Source of the DNA: Gnetum montanum
Lineage: Eukaryota; Streptophyta; Gnetopsida; Gnetales; Gnetaceae
Length of the DNA stretch: 64,000 bases
Assembly: GCA_015680685.1 (NCBI GenBank)
Contig: MNCI01005798.1
Span: 824,406-888,405 of the forward strand
Reading direction: 5' to 3'
The notes beneath the pieces are model-generated. The model searched no databases and was not told where the DNA came from. It saw only the letters and a program-made list of their open reading frames with translations. How positions within the stretch are numbered: position 1 is the stretch's first letter; every line of letters begins with the position of its first letter. This document shows, in pieces, positions 1-12,713 of this stretch. Made by a program: the position numbers and the translations under genes.

Positions 1-847
1 GAGAGCAGAGTAGTAATCATGATCGCAGGAGGTGGAAAGAAGCTCAACATGTCTACCAAAGGGGCAAGGGCAAAGCTGCTATAGTAGAAGAAGTTGTGAA
101 GACTGAATCAAATGATGATGGTGGGTATGACATCTGCCATTATGAACATCCTAGGAGATGTTGCCCCATTGTGTCACACTTGGAGGAATCAAGGGTGTGC
201 ACACTAAATACTTGATTGTCAAGGAGGTAGGTGCCCAGAAGATTATCTTATCCTCAAGGAAATCCTAAGTAGTTCCATCAATAATAAAACTACTATTCAA
301 GTGGAGCTCCATCACAACTATATGAGAAGTACTAGTAGTGGAGCATCCACAATCATGGGAGATGCCACCACCAAGGAAATAGTACCCTTACCAACAACCA
401 AATTCATATGGGTACTATGTTTAGTAACCCATTTCTCTACATGACTCTTCTAGTCACACCACCTTTCAACATCATGACTAACCTCCATAGTATTATAGAA
501 CTCATTCTTCATCTACTAAAGGGGAAATCCCATATTCCTATCATCCTTCTCATCTTTCTACATATGCCCCTCCACCCTTAACCCAATTATCACCTGCTCT
601 ATTAATGCAAGGAGATATTTTGCATTAGCCAAAACAACACAATGCAATGAGGGCTATTAACTTATAGTTAGCCCCTCACCCAAGTGGTTTAGAGATTAGA
701 CTAGAACAATGACTTTTCTTCCCAACAAATAGCCCAACTAAACCCTAACATATACTTGTAGCTGGTAACCTTGCTTCTTCATCTCCCTCTACATCTAATC
801 CATTTGAGTCCCCTTCAAACCAAAGACCTCCCAAAGTACATATCGTC
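1..847 (+). pseudogene. gag: gag C-terminal region of family-2 copy 1 (broken)
   Basis: This stretch aligns along its length with 56390-55700 on the - strand of copy 2: a basic segment, a cysteine-rich patch (around 125-170, with CHYEHPRRCCP-like spacing) and a Pro/Gln/Tyr-rich tail. In retrotransposon Gag such a Cys-rich patch is the nucleocapsid RNA-binding region, although a clean CCHC knuckle is no longer readable. Several stops interrupt it. It leads directly into the protease segment, as expected for a gag-pol polyprotein. Confidence 0.6.
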
Positions 848-1056
848 ATGTTAACTCATATGGTAACCAATTGGATAAAAGCTAGACACCTTCCTAGGAA
901 ACTATCTAATCCTAAAAGTTCCCTTTTTTACCTTAAAATCACTAAGAATGAGCATTGTAAGGCTCTTCTGGATTTAAGTTCTAGTGTTAATCTAATTTTC
1001 CATGAGATGTATAAAGCTAAGAACCTACCTCCACTCAAGAAGAGCAACATTTACCT
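848..1056 (+). pseudogene. pol: Aspartic protease, N-terminal half, family-2 copy 1 (split by element 1)
   Basis: An open stretch of about 70 codons contains ALLDLSSSVNLI, the place of the D-x-G-A-S catalytic loop of retroviral-type aspartic proteases; here the G-A reads S-S. The same segment in copy 2 reads ALLDSSSIVNLI. The frame runs into the start of the family-1 LTR at 1057 and resumes at 23163, so the protease is cut in two by a 22-kb insertion. The enzyme would process the Gag-Pol polyprotein. Confidence 0.75.
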
Positions 1057-3399
1057 TGAAACATAATTAATTTCAAGACTCTCATGATTTAGCACAGTCC
1101 TAAAATTTGGGCAAGGATCTCTGCAAGTGTGGTGTCACACTAGACTATGCTAACAACATGGCACCCCAGAAGTCCTAATGCCTACAAAGACACTTTTGAG
1201 CCTACTTTCCATCCTATGCATCACAGTCAACGCAACACCCAGCCAAGAGGCTAGTTTACAGAAATGAGGGGCTAGGGGTAGACCATATAATCTAGAAACT
1301 TTTCTATCTCTCGACCTAACAAGCTTGCTACACCCTCTAGCTTGCCCAGCTTGACACTTGACCCAACTGATGATCTACCCAGGGACCATGCTAGGCACTG
1401 CCAAAAGTCTTCAGGATAGACTAAATAGTTTATGAGACCTGCTACGCTACGCTATGTTGCACAATGTAGCAGGCCAAGTGGAGACTGAATAGACACTAAA
1501 GATACAAATTGATAGTGATTCAACCCTCCAGGATACTTACCCCACTTCATCCTTGAAGCATGATCAACATGACATAGGAGAATGCAGAAAATTTTGTCAA
1601 AAATCATCTTCATTTAAGTGCTATGTTGTGCTATGCTACACAACATAGTAGGGTTCCACTATGACATTGCTTCTGCTTAGATTATTTTGACAAAGTAAAC
1701 ATAATTGCCAATGCTTCAACCATCAAACATGCTTGCTTTGTTGCCATGCTAGGACATGACTGAAATTCACCAACAAAACATTTGCAAACTAAGTTAGAAT
1801 GCAAGTTAAATAGGGTGTTATGTTATGCTATGCTACACAGCGTAGCAAGGTTAGAATGCACGAAGGTCCTCTGTCAAGTGGTTCCTATCAAAGGGATTGC
1901 ACTTGATCATACTCAAACCTCCAAGACTACATGTCCCACTTCACCCTTACATTCCAAGCAAAGTTTCTCTACAAGGCATTACAAATCAAGCAAGGACTCA
2001 TGTCACACTGGCTCCTACGTTGTGCTATGCTACATAGAGTAGCAAGGACACAAAGCACAAAAGTGTCCCAAAGATGAACTCTGTAGGTCCCAAGACCTTT
2101 CAACATGGAAGGCAAGGTTGTCAATTACTAAAGTTGCTTGTCTAGACAAGCCTCAAATAGATACCTTTTTTTGAGGAAATATTTCTCTCAGAACTGGTGG
2201 CTACACTACGCAGCATAGCAAAACATAGCATGCAGGTGTTTATGCTATGTCAATATGCTAGGTAGCATAGGTAAAGTAACACTCATGTGGAAGCCCCAGG
2301 ACATCTCTAGTAGCTCTAGAACTCATTGACAATGGTCATTTCTACTTGGACATCTCTTCAATAGATAAGATTAGTAGTTTTTCTTTATTTTGCACCCTGC
2401 TATTAATTCCCAAAGTTGTTCCTACACTTGACACTACTCGCAAGAGTAGGGAAGACGTAGTCCTGGAGCATAGGCTCCAATTTGCACTCATTGATGGCAT
2501 TTTTTGTAAAAACATGGTAGTTCCCTGGATTTTGGCACATGTAGTTCGAATGGTATGGTCACAGCTCAGCAAGTTCCACGTCTAGCGTAGCACATCAGTA
2601 ACGTAGCATGCCAGCATAACATTGCAGCGTAGCACTACACAGTAGTATGCCACATTCACATTTGCACCATGTGGGACCTAAGACAAATGGCACCCAGACC
2701 ATGTCTCTCTCTTGCTTTTGGCTCTATAAATACCCCAGTGAACAATGTTCAAGGGGTAGGCTTTGAATGTTGGCTTTTTAGAATTTGCAATTGGCATTTT
2801 GGCATTTGGCTTTTTGGTGATTGGCTTTGGCAAAGATATTGGCAAGTGAAAGGTTGATGAATAGAAAACCCTAATAGTAGCACTTCTTGGATCTCTCCTA
2901 GCCTAGCAAGCACCAGCTCATTAGTTCCTATTAGCAGGCCATTGGTAGAAGTTAAGGAGCTATGACCATACCATTACATTGCAAGTTGTGCCCATCCATA
3001 CTGCACATCTATTGTACACATTCTCCAGCCAAACAAAGATCAAATCCCTAGATTCTGGGGTAGTGCATTCTCTTACTCAAGCTCATTTCCTTTCATTTTG
3101 CTATATTTTGTATCATTTTCTATCATCTTACATTCATTGTTTAAGTTACACATGTTTGCCATGCTTTTTATTATTTTGTATGTTATAGCTTTTTTCACCT
3201 CAATCTCCACACATAACATTTAAAAACAAATGTTAACAAAAGGTTATTGTACACCAACTAAGTTCTTGTCTCATCAACTAGACCATTCATGGCATCCTAT
3301 TTCTATTTTTCCCAGCATGGCCCTTGCATGGATCCGGGGTTAGGCTATATGCACGGTAACCTCTCAATGTTTAAGCCATCGACATTTTTGGTCACTATA
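1057..3399 (+). repeat. 5' LTR of element 1 (LTR A)
   Basis: It starts TGAAACATAATT and ends at ...GTCACTATA, where other copies end CGCTACA or ACGTAACA. It aligns over its whole length with four other copies: 13378-15589, 20788-23157 and, on the - strand, 34406-37017 and 52420-54793. It carries a TATA box at 2725 and many imperfect GCTAYGCTATGC palindromes. Short reading frames in it are not conserved between copies and are not genes. Confidence 0.9.
2725..2732 (+). promoter_or_regulatory. TATA box of LTR A
   Basis: TATAAATA followed by CCCC, in a GGCTC/AACTC context. The same box is at the same place in the other four family-1 LTRs (15004, 22484, and on the - strand 35081-35088 and 53085-53092). 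It marks the likely U3/R start of element transcription. Confidence 0.75.
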
Positions 3400-3400
3400 G

Positions 3401-3420
3401 TTTTTGGTGCTAGGAGGGCC
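3401..3420 (+). other. Primer-binding site region of element 1
   Basis: TTTTTGGTGCTAGGAGGGCC lies directly after the LTR end. Element 2 has the corresponding TTTTTGGCTCTAGAAGGAAG after LTR E. A TGG start just inside the 5' LTR is typical of a tRNA primer site. I do not assign the tRNA. Confidence 0.6.
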
Positions 3421-3599
3421 TCCTTTGTGCCATTTTCATGCATCATGGGTAATCCTACATGCTATCTATACCCTATCACCTACTAACATAGATGTGACAC
3501 CCTTGTGGTTATCTATGCACCAGTTGATGCAGGCTAGTTGCAACGACGGTTCCTTTGGAACCTTGCATGATGAAAGCCTCCAAATATTTACTATACCAA

Positions 3600-3945
3600 A
3601 CTTACTTTGTCAACTATGCTATGCTACCTTCATCTTGTGTGGCATAGTGACCATATCAGTGTGATATGCTAATTGCTTGCTCAGTTAACTGTGTTACGCT
3701 GCATGTCCTTTAGGTACCATAGTAACTTTATCAACATAGCAATTCTTCGACTGTCTACCCCATTATGCTACCCATCCATAGTGTTATGTTGCCTACTTCA
3801 TAACACCATTCCATAACATTACACTACTTACTATGTAATGCCTTCTACTATGTTATGTTATCCATCATGATATGCTACACATCACGTTGCACTACCTGTA
3901 GTGCCTATAGCGTAGCAACTTTGTCAGCGTAGTAGGCGTAATAGT
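3600..3945. repeat. GCTAYG-rich degenerate repeat in the leader of element 1
   Basis: Irregular array of short units such as TGCTATGCTAC, GTTACGCTGC and AGCGTAGCAAC, readable on both strands because the core is nearly self-complementary. It lies between the primer site and the gag start. The corresponding leader of element 2 (51590-52250) has a longer version. The core is the same as that scattered through the LTRs and through intron 1 of the antisense gene. Noncoding. Confidence 0.7.
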
Positions 3946-4024
3946 GAAGGAAACTAGTTTCCAACACTCACAAGAGTACCTAGCTTCAACCTATCTCCTT
4001 TACAGTTTTTGACCATAACAAAAA

Positions 4025-6334
4025 ATGAATCCCATCACCATCGTAGTTCCCACCTCAAGCTTGGAGGTACCCTACTCTGCCCAAAATGTGGCAAGCCCTG
4101 AGTGACCACACAACCTAGTGCTAATGTCAAGGTAGTCCTTGAGACTCTTATAGCAATCACCCAAATTTCTACCTCAAGATGAAGAACAATACAATTTTCT
4201 CTATGCAAAAATGTAAGCAAACATGTCATTAGACCATCGTGAACTTGAAGAGAAGTGTAACTTTGAGTTCATCTATTGAAACGGGAGGGAGTTCATCCCT
4301 ACTCCTAAAATCACTATCCCATTGACCGAGACATACCAGTGGATGCTAAGCCAACTTGTCCAAGTAAGTAGGGCAAGAGAAAGGGACACAGCATCCCACT
4401 ATGAAGAACATTTTCAAGATGGACAAGAGGAGTTGGACTCCCACTTTGAAGGTGGTGGTTCGATCTACACCATAACTATCCCTTCCACTTTTATCTTCCA
4501 ATCAAACCAGCTCCTGTCTATTGCCCCTTTCATTACTACTACAATCCTACCATAGCCCAGACCCCCTTCGGTGATGGGTAGTCATCCCATGTCTTCAACT
4601 TATCAACACGCATGCCCTTCAACTTTATTCCCAAGCACTCTTCCTTCCTAGTCTATCCTAGTATTGTACCCAACATTGATGACATCTATGCTGCTATATG
4701 TGCACACTCTACCTATGTCACAACTTCACAAGAGTCCTACTTTAGTCACCTCATCTACACCTATCCCACCATCAGTAGCAAGCCCTACCTCAACCACATG
4801 GTGGATGGTAACCACTACTTTCCCTACCATCTAACTATCTCATATGTCACACTACATGCAACCTTAAGTGTATTAGGTTCCACATGTAGTGTAGCAAAAC
4901 AAGGGGCTATGAGCTATCCCACCAATTGGGCAAGTAACCAACCCTATGGCACCACCAATGGTGGTTGCCTTGGTTGTGCCACCTAGTGGGTGGTGGACCG
5001 CCTAGGTGACACCACTTGCTAGAGCAGCCCCAATGGTGCCCCCCATGGGATAGGCTACTACCCCAACAATGCCACCAATGATGGCTACTCCTATAGCCCC
5101 ACAACCCCCCACGACATCCCCAGGTCTGGAGCAATCCTTCCAAATCATCCAGACCCTCACTGAAGAGATCAAATGACTCAATGTAGTCAATTCCAAAACT
5201 AGTTAGGTCATGGACTTTTACCATGATGACCCCATTAGTTCGACTGTCCCTATGCTAACATTTCCCCCTAGGGTGCTACTCCCCCAATTTACAAAATACA
5301 ACAGGGAAGGTGATTCAAATGAACATTTGGTGATCTTCAGGTCTAAATCCTTTTTGTTGCAACCATGGCCTCACACCATCATCGATGTCTTTCCCATGTC
5401 TCTAACAAGCAAAGCTTTGGACTGGTACCGCATGTTGCCATGCACCTCCATCTCCACTTTGGAAGAGCTTCTAAGTCAATTCATGACTCATTTTAAGTAC
5501 AACTTAAAACTGGAAGTCACTCTAGACCATCTCATGAGTGTTAAGCAGGAATCACTAGAGTCTTTACAGAGATTTATACAACGATGGAGTGCAACCTTGA
5601 ATGAAATACACGAACCGATTGCCAAGGCTCACTTGTTGGCCATCTTTAAGGGTGCAGTAAATGACTTCATTAAGTCAAAGCTCTACTACCTAGCCTTGTG
5701 GTCCCTTATCCAAGAATTTTCTCAAACCAAGAGCATTCAGGATGTAGCTGAAGCCAGTAGGAACCCTACCTATGTGACCTATAAAAATGCACACATTAAG
5801 AAAGATAAAGAGAAGGGCAAGGTCATGGCAACCACAATGACTACTGTGGCCAAGGAAACCAAGCCCAATAATAGCAACAACAAAAAGGTTGCCACAACAC
5901 CCAATGCTCCCACTAATGCTACACCTAGCCCCAGCAACACCAGTAAGTCCTCAGCCTCAACACCCTTGGCACAAACCTAGTTAAGGCCAAACTTTGAGCG
6001 CAAGGACTGCTCAAAGTATACCCCATTACCGATTAAGCCTTCAAAACTCTTGATGCAATTGTTGAAAGCTGAGTGTATACAACATAAACAAATGTCATAG
6101 GATGCTATTAAATGTAATCAAAGGTACTGTGAAGTTCTTTAAAACCCATCCTTGGCTAAGCCCAATGAACCACCAGTGCCTAAGAATTTCAAGTTAGAGC
6201 ATTTCTGTGACTATTACCAACTGTGTGATTATGATACATATAACTTCTTAGCATTGAAAGATAACATTGAACGCATGATCAATCAGGGTAAGCTGCACCT
6301 GGATGAGATTAGTCTCGTTCAACCTAAAAACTAG
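4025..6334 (+). pseudogene. gag: gag polyprotein of element 1 (broken, with zinc-knuckle region)
   Basis: The start is placed at 4025 because element 2 has a matching start (51569) with the same following residues. The best open part (5210-5980, 256 codons) holds the retrotransposon Gag core, for example SKALDWYRMLP and LLAIFKGAVNDFI, followed by a Lys-rich and Thr/Ser/Pro-rich tail. A zinc-knuckle segment at about 6205-6290 reads CDYYQLCDYDTYNF. The element 2 version, CDYHQLCGHDTNYC, keeps the H and GHDT that are typical of Tat Gag, so element 1 has lost them by C-to-T type changes. Stops near 4553, 4984 and 5978 break the frame. Gag would form the virus-like particle. Confidence 0.8.
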
Positions 6335-7800
6335 TCAATGGGCATTTACAAAGATCCCCTAAATGCTAATAACACAGGTTACACCATCAACACTATCAAC
6401 ATTAACAATAACCCTGGACCACAACAGCAACCATTTATGGTTCGTGTACCTCCTCACAACTCAGAAATGCCAACAACAACTAAGTCGTAGGCCTCCTTTT
6501 ACATTAGGGCCCCTCGACCAACACCTCTTGAACCTTTTATGCTAAAAATTGCATCACCTCCCACTGTAACAACACAGGCATCATTTTTCATTAAGGTTCC
6601 AAGGTATGCAACTTCTCCCCAAATCCAAAATCGAGTAACGAGCTCTACACCCTAGCCTCCCCATCCAATGAAGCATGAAGAGTGTCTAGCAGACAAGTTG
6701 GCTAGGGAATGCACTGCGCTAGGTCCCCTTAAGCATACCCCCTTGTCTACAATTCCTATGGCCTCTTCATCATCAACAATTGATAGCAACGCATAGATGC
6801 AATCATCACCTTCCCATCTAAGAAAGCCTAGTGCTCAACCTAAAGTTACTCCTCCTCAAGAAATTTTCCTCCAAGGGCGTATGGAAGAAGAAAAGGCCAA
6901 CAAACAACAAGATGGTAGGAAAGACTTATTAAATGTCCTTTCACAAGTTAAATAGGCCTTGAAATAGAAAAATATAACACTAAGCTTATATGACCTAATA
7001 ATGACCTCTATAATGCATCGTAAGACAATGGTTCGCATGTTGATGTCCATTCCTATTACTGAAAATCTGCCAACTAAGGAGAAAGCCATTCATGTTTTCA
7101 TGCTTCTCCCCATAGCTAAAGAACCATAGCCTACCCAACTAACATTTCATGATAAAGCTATCAAAGATGACCCTGAAAAGGACCAAGTGATAACTGCTCC
7201 TATGTTCATCACCATTTGGATTGGCCAATACAAGATTCGTACGGTACATATTGATGATGAAGCCACCACCAATGTGATCCCATTTCCTATCATTGACAAG
7301 TTGGGCTTGGTTGATCAAATTAAGCCCACAACAACTTTGTGCCTTAAGTCCTTCAATGGGACACATGTGGTAGTAAAGGGGACTGTGCACATAAACTTCA
7401 TGGCAGGGGACTAGTTTCCCACAAGTGCAATGTTTATCATGGTGGAGGATATGCCAGGATTCAACGGGATCCTGGGGAGCTCATGGTTAGCCCAACTAAG
7501 GGCTATCTCCTCACCTATACATCAAGAAATCCACTTACCCTACACAGGTGGGGAAGGCGTGATTTACAGTGACAAAGTAGCTCCTTGGGCTATAAACAAC
7601 ATAGATGTGGAGCAAGGTTCAAAGATAGAAATCTCTAAAAGTGCAGCACCCATTCAAACTTAAATGCCATGCTTGACAAATGGACAAGCCAAAATAGAAA
7701 ACTTAAATGAAGAAACAACCTAGGCTAAGTTTCCCTTCCAAACGGTATATGATAACATAGATGAATACCACTACAAGGCATCCTAGCCATATGCCTCACC
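6335..7800 (+). pseudogene. pol: Linker and aspartic protease of element 1
   Basis: The 7187-7663 part carries HIDDEATTNVIPFPIIDKLG, where the first D stands in the place of the catalytic aspartate, and about 80 codons later GILGSSWLAQLRA, the G-R/S-x-W-L protease flap-side motif. Element 2 matches it at 48860-48500 (-) with IDERAATNVIP and ILGRSWL. The linker is rich in Pro/Thr/Ser. A stop at 7412 splits the two halves. Similarity to element 2 fades after about 7850, where the tandem repeats and the antisense gene begin. Confidence 0.75.
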
Positions 7801-7885
7801 TAACCCACGTTAGGTTAGAAAGCAATTGCATGATTGAAACTTGTTTTTACATCACTTAACCAAATTCTTATACTTCCAATTTCCT

Positions 7886-8088
7886 GATTTACACTTTACA
7901 TTAAATTTACTATTTGCATGATTTACATTTTACATTAAGTGTGTTATTTTCATAAATTACATTTTACATTAAGTTTGTTGTTTCCATAATTTACATTTTA
8001 CATTAATTTTGCATTTGCATGATTTACACTTTACATTAAGTTTGTTGTTTGCATTATTTACATTTTACATTAAGTTTTCTAATTGCAT
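7886..8088. repeat. Six-copy 34-bp tandem repeat
   Basis: Six head-to-tail units of 33-34 bp with the core TTTACATTTTACATTAAG and a spacer ending TTTGCAT. Units start at 7886 and run to 8088. They lie between the protease and the 3' end of the antisense gene. Element 2 lacks this array at the same place (48120-48200), so it was gained in element 1 or lost in element 2. Confidence 0.85.
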
Positions 8089-8106
8089 TGCCCTTGTCAC
8101 CAATAC

Positions 8107-8300
8107 CTTACGCATGGCCTGAAATGGCCTAAAACTAGCAATGGCCTGGAATGGCCTTAAACTATCGTCATGGCCCGCAAAGGCCTAAAATTGGCAGCCA
8201 ACCCTCAAAAATCACACCACATGGCCTAAAATGACCTTAAACTATTTCCATGGCCCAAAATGGCCTTAAACTATGCCATAGCCTAGAATGGCCTTAAACT
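8107..8300. repeat. GGCCTTAAACTA-type repeat, downstream flank of the antisense gene (element 1)
   Basis: Repeated ATGGCCTGAAATGGCC and TGGCCTTAAACTA units. The equivalent block in element 2 is 47815-48110. Related CCTTAAACTAG units recur at the other end of the antisense gene (12880-13150) and next to the 3' noncoding tail (18980-19315). Confidence 0.75.
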
Positions 8301-8468
8301 ATTAAACCAAAGTAAGGGGCCCAAACACATTCATAAAATATTAACCATAAAATAAAACCAAAATGAAATAATTGTTTCAATTTTTACTCTTCGTTAAATT
8401 TGAGTCATTACAATAATGCTTACAAAAAAATAAAATAAAAAACAAAAATAAAATATTTTGCCACTATG

Positions 8469-11400
8469 CTACGAGTCCCTGCCAACATCTCCATCTCTAA
8501 CTCCACTAGGTCCCGCACCTCCATTTGGATCCTCCATAAGACAAAACGAAGTAATAAATCAAACTATAACAAGGCTCTTGTGAAATATACTACAACACCA
8601 ATAAAAAGTGGCTAACCTAAGATGGGTCCACATCCATCTTGGAGGGTATCTTGTCCATGCCAACTGCAAGATGGCAAAGAATCTCTTCCTCAGTTAGGTT
8701 GGCCCAATCTTCCTCTCCCAGATCAATGCTTGCCACAACTTTCCCCTTCTTCACAATTTTCCATCTGGGTGGCCCTAGAGAAAAGGTGGTAGTAGTGGTC
8801 TCCCTAGAAGGTAGGGTCACCTTTCTTTCAAGGGACTCACTAACCACTACCTATTGCGTGAACTTTTCGTAGGCCTTAATAGTGCCAATGACATTGAGAA
8901 ATAATTTATGGGTATGCAACTCAATGGAAGCATCCCAATATTTCTGATGGTAGGTAGCACGTTCCATTTTGTACATGTGCTTATGGTTATTTTGTGCTTT
9001 TCCCCATTCACACACTTTGGTGCTATAGTCCTTCCAATCTTGGTTTTTCTAGGCCAATAAGTCCATTTGCAAGTGTTCCTCTATGATTTCACGAGTGGCC
9101 TCATTCTTACCCCATACAGCTAACCAATATCTTGCATAGTTAATTATAGTTGTATGCCAAGTGCCATCGGGAGCGTTGCAGGCCAATAAAAATTCATTTT
9201 TGGACTACAGATCCTTCAACTCAACTGATTGGCTAGCCTTCTCTTTCTCAAGTTTTTGCATCCTCTTCTAGAGTTCCTCTTTAACATGCCTGCCCTCCCA
9301 CAATGATCATGCCGAGTAGATCACACATTTGCTTGTTTCCTCATATACATCCCAAGGAACCTTAATCTTTTCTAGTGGGAGTACAGGTACTACGTCAACC
9401 TCGACCACCTGTCTAGGGTCCCAATTGAGACAAAAAGTTGTCAATCACACATAAAAAAGCATGAGTCATGAAATAATGGCAAAAATGCAATAACTTAGAG
9501 AGCCCAACATTGTAATTTGAACATACCTATTTCAAGATCAATCTACCTTAGGTGGTCAATCATGTCATCAAGCACCCCTTCCATAAAGGTAAATTTGTTT
9601 GGTGTTTCGATCCATGGTTGGAGGCAGATTGAAGATGAAGAATTGAGGGCCTTAACAGTAGTATCCACTACACAATGAGGCATGTTAGCTTAGCAAAGAA
9701 GGGAAAAGAAAAACAAAAAATGACATAAACGATAGTGCAAAGCTCCTACCCAGCAAACCCTCAGGGGTGATAGTGGGAGAATCACCCATTGATACACTGT
9801 CAAGAAAGCAATCAAACTCACCAACATCAAAATGTAGCTCTTCCCCTTCTAGTTGACTCAATAGCATAGTGGCATCTTCAATAGTCATATGCCCCTCAGG
9901 TGCTAGGGCACACTCTGCAAAAGGATCATTGATAGTAGGGGCCTCCTCCTCTATGGCAGGAGCCTCCTCCTCTATGGTCAAGGCCTCTTCTTCATCTACA
10001 GCGAGGGACCTTGCTTTAGGGGCCAAAAATTCCTCTTCTTCTTCTATTAAACATGTCTAAAATAAGTAGGCTAGTCTAAAACAAAATGGAAGGGCTACTA
10101 AAAAGACAACTAAACATGCTTACCAACTGTGGGCTGCACTTTGCAAACCTTGATTTGCAACTTTCTCCCTCTCTCTTCATTAGTGCGAGGAGGTTCTTCT
10201 ATTGGATGAGACTTTCTACATTGCAACTTGGTTCTCACAATTTCTATAATAAGACATGTCCCCTTTAGTACATTGCCTATGTTGGTGGGAGGTGCCTTCC
10301 CAACGATGTCTATATGATAAAAGGTACACCCCACTCAATCCTTTGACATTATCAAATGAGATTTCGTAATAGCTTCTGGGGGGTCTTGGGATCAGATGGT
10401 ACGGAACACTTGGCAAATCCATGGCTTGAATATCTAGGTGTGATCCTGCTACACTTAGGCACCATTATCACGGACCACCAAGAATTCCACAAATCATTGC
10501 AAGTAGTCTATGAAGAAGACAAAGTGTATGTTGAAATAGGAATCAAGATTCTCACGAAGCTTAACCATTTTAGCCTGCAAGCCTTTGAAAAGGTATTTGG
10601 CTTAGTTGTAGCTAGTCCCTTCTTCCATGACGTCCCTCATGATCCAATCCTACTCTACTCCAAGGATTTTTCCTTGGGAGAGTAGCTTAGGAAAGGCATG
10701 AGCCTAAAAGATAGGGTAAACCTTTTGGGCCACCCCTAGCCTAACCTTATGCATATAAATTTCCTTTTGGTCCTTACTCATCCCCAACCATTTCTCTATA
10801 TCCCCCTAGATGTTAACATCCTTGTTGGTCTTATCCCTTATAGGTAGACCATCAGAGGGAACACTGAAAAGATATGCAAAAAGTTTGTCATTAATCTCAA
10901 ACACCACCCACATGTTGTGAACTCATGTGTGGAAGCGGTCAGCCTTTTTAGTAAAGGAATCAACTAGGGAGAGCATTTCTATAGCTAGGACACTTGGATT
11001 TACTGCTAGGAATAAATCCATGAGCCCATCCTCTTAAACATTATGAACAAGTGTGGCTAAAGCCCCATTTCATAGCTAATGTTGCATCTTGTCCACTTCC
11101 CTATACTTGAAGAAGAGGTTAGTTTCATCACACCCAAATGTAATTACTGTAACCTCTTGGGACTTGCTTGCTACTATAATCATTAGTGACAAAAATTAGC
11201 AAAAATGAAAGGCAAAATCATCACTTGAATAGACAAAAAATGCATAATTTAACACACTAGGTCTAAATGGCGTAGGAAATGGTGGAATTTCCACCAGAAC
11301 ATCTTCTACGGTAAGTGCTCAGTGGGATGCCCATTCGCTATCCAACCAGCCAAGTTCTTCACACTTCACATAGAACTTGGCATACTTGGTTGGGTAGGTT

Positions 11401-12565
11401 TTGAAATCAGCCCCAAGTTGTTCTATGACATTGGCGTGTACGTTCCCGGTAGAAGAGAACTCTTGTAAAGCCATTTGGATCAATGCTAATGTTCCCTCAT
11501 TAACATGAAGATCATCCTTGTCAATTATAAACCTGGTAGCACCCAAAGTATGATAAGAATTTTGACTAATGCAAGACAAATGATACAACATATTTAAAAC
11601 ATCTTCATGGGACTCACCTACTAGCAAAATAAATGATTCCAAGTGGATTAGGGAATCAGGTGCCCATGTGACGGGAAATGAACAATGTGTTCTATTGATG
11701 ATAACATTTGAATTTGAGCATGTCCCAAATCCAACACAACCATCTCAAGCCTCTTGGACTCTAGTTTGAACCTTCTGCCCCTTCACCCTCAATTGACCCG
11801 CAAAATGTAGTAGGTATGACACTATAACTAGCATAGTAGCATAGTGGCTTTAATAGCATAGCAGCATAGCAGGTCTACTAGCATAGCAACGTAGCAGGCC
11901 TGCCAGCATAGCAATGTAGCAGTGTAACGGTGTAGCATAGCAACTACTGAAAATGCAACAATCTGATAGTCATGCTAACAAACATACATACAGTGTCCCT
12001 GTTGCCCTAGCCCTATCCCACTACATGAAATGTAGCAAAATGAAATGCAAGCAAAAGAAAAACTCTCCCTCGCACATGCTATGCTATGCTGGACATACAT
12101 TACATTGCCTAAGAAACCTTGTAGGCAAAAATCCCCTCCATGGATGCTACGCTATGTTGAATGTGCATTATGCCAAAACCTTTCAAACCCCCGCAATGAT
12201 GCATCAGCCATTCCCAACAATGGTGGCTAGGGTAATGCTGCACACTAGCTGTAGCATAACAAACACCATAGCCACTATGGCCAGAGTGGCGATAGTCATA
12301 GTGTAGTGGCCAAAGCAGTAGCAAGGCAATAATAACAATTGTAGTGTAACAACAGTGATGACCGTAACAACCAAAACATAGTGGCGGCAGTAACAATCTA
12401 ACCTGATAAATCACACAACGTAAATAAGGGTAGTGTAGCAACTTACTAGGTGGATGGGGACTCTTGCCACTCCTCAATGCACAACTTGGGAAGATGTCGC
12501 AGTGTGCACTCCCCTTCATCTAGGTTGACAAGTCCCTAATGCCTATGTTCACTCTTGCACACCAT
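8469..12565 (-). pseudogene. Antisense, multi-intron protein gene between PR and RT of element 1 (decayed)
   Basis: Read on the - strand it has a TATA box (12706-12713), exon 1 12565-12447 (119 nt, ATG, IEEWQE near its end) and donor GTAAGTTGC. A middle exon ends at 11258, intron 11257-11174 (84 nt) is GT-AG, and a long exon follows (11173 to about 10100; motifs EMLSLVDSF, FEINDKLFAYLF). An acidic part (10026-9760) reads IEEEAPAIEEEAPT then CALAPEGHM, and the C-terminal exons reach GPSGVRDGDVGRDS at 8469. The C-terminal part is rich in charged, helical residues. Element 2 carries the same gene with the same introns. A few in-frame stops (one in exon 1, several TGG-to-TAG) show decay, and a segment matching 44100-44280 seems missing. 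I do not recognise the protein family. Tat elements are known to carry extra, sometimes antisense, ORFs, but usually near the 3' LTR rather than between PR and RT. Confidence 0.75.
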
Positions 12566-12705
12566 TGCCTACTCACAAACTTGGGTGTATTGGATGTATC
12601 GACTACTACGCTATGATTGTTACACTATCTCTTGGCTCAGCCATGCTAAGCTCTGAGTGTTAGCTCTGACAGTGAAAGTGACAAGATTACCAAGGGGTAA
12701 TCCCC

Positions 12706-12713
12706 TATTTATA
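12706..12713 (-). promoter_or_regulatory. TATA box of the antisense gene (element 1)
   Basis: On the - strand it reads GGCTATAAATAGGGGATTACC, 141 bases before the exon 1 ATG. Element 2 has GGCTATAAATAGGGAATTACC at the same relative place (133 bases). Conservation of box, flanks and distance supports a real promoter. Confidence 0.7.

Noticed and set aside
2346-3664. Several 60-90 codon frames inside the family-1 LTR
   Set aside because: Frames are not kept among the five LTR copies, so they are chance frames in noncoding DNA.
4907-5224. 105-codon Gly/Trp/His-rich - strand frame
   Set aside because: It is a shadow of the Pro/Thr/Met-rich gag linker; it has no counterpart in element 2.
7886-8088. 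Possible CRISPR-like array
   Set aside because: Units are directly adjacent without unique spacers, AT-rich, and lie inside a plant retrotransposon. It is a simple tandem repeat.
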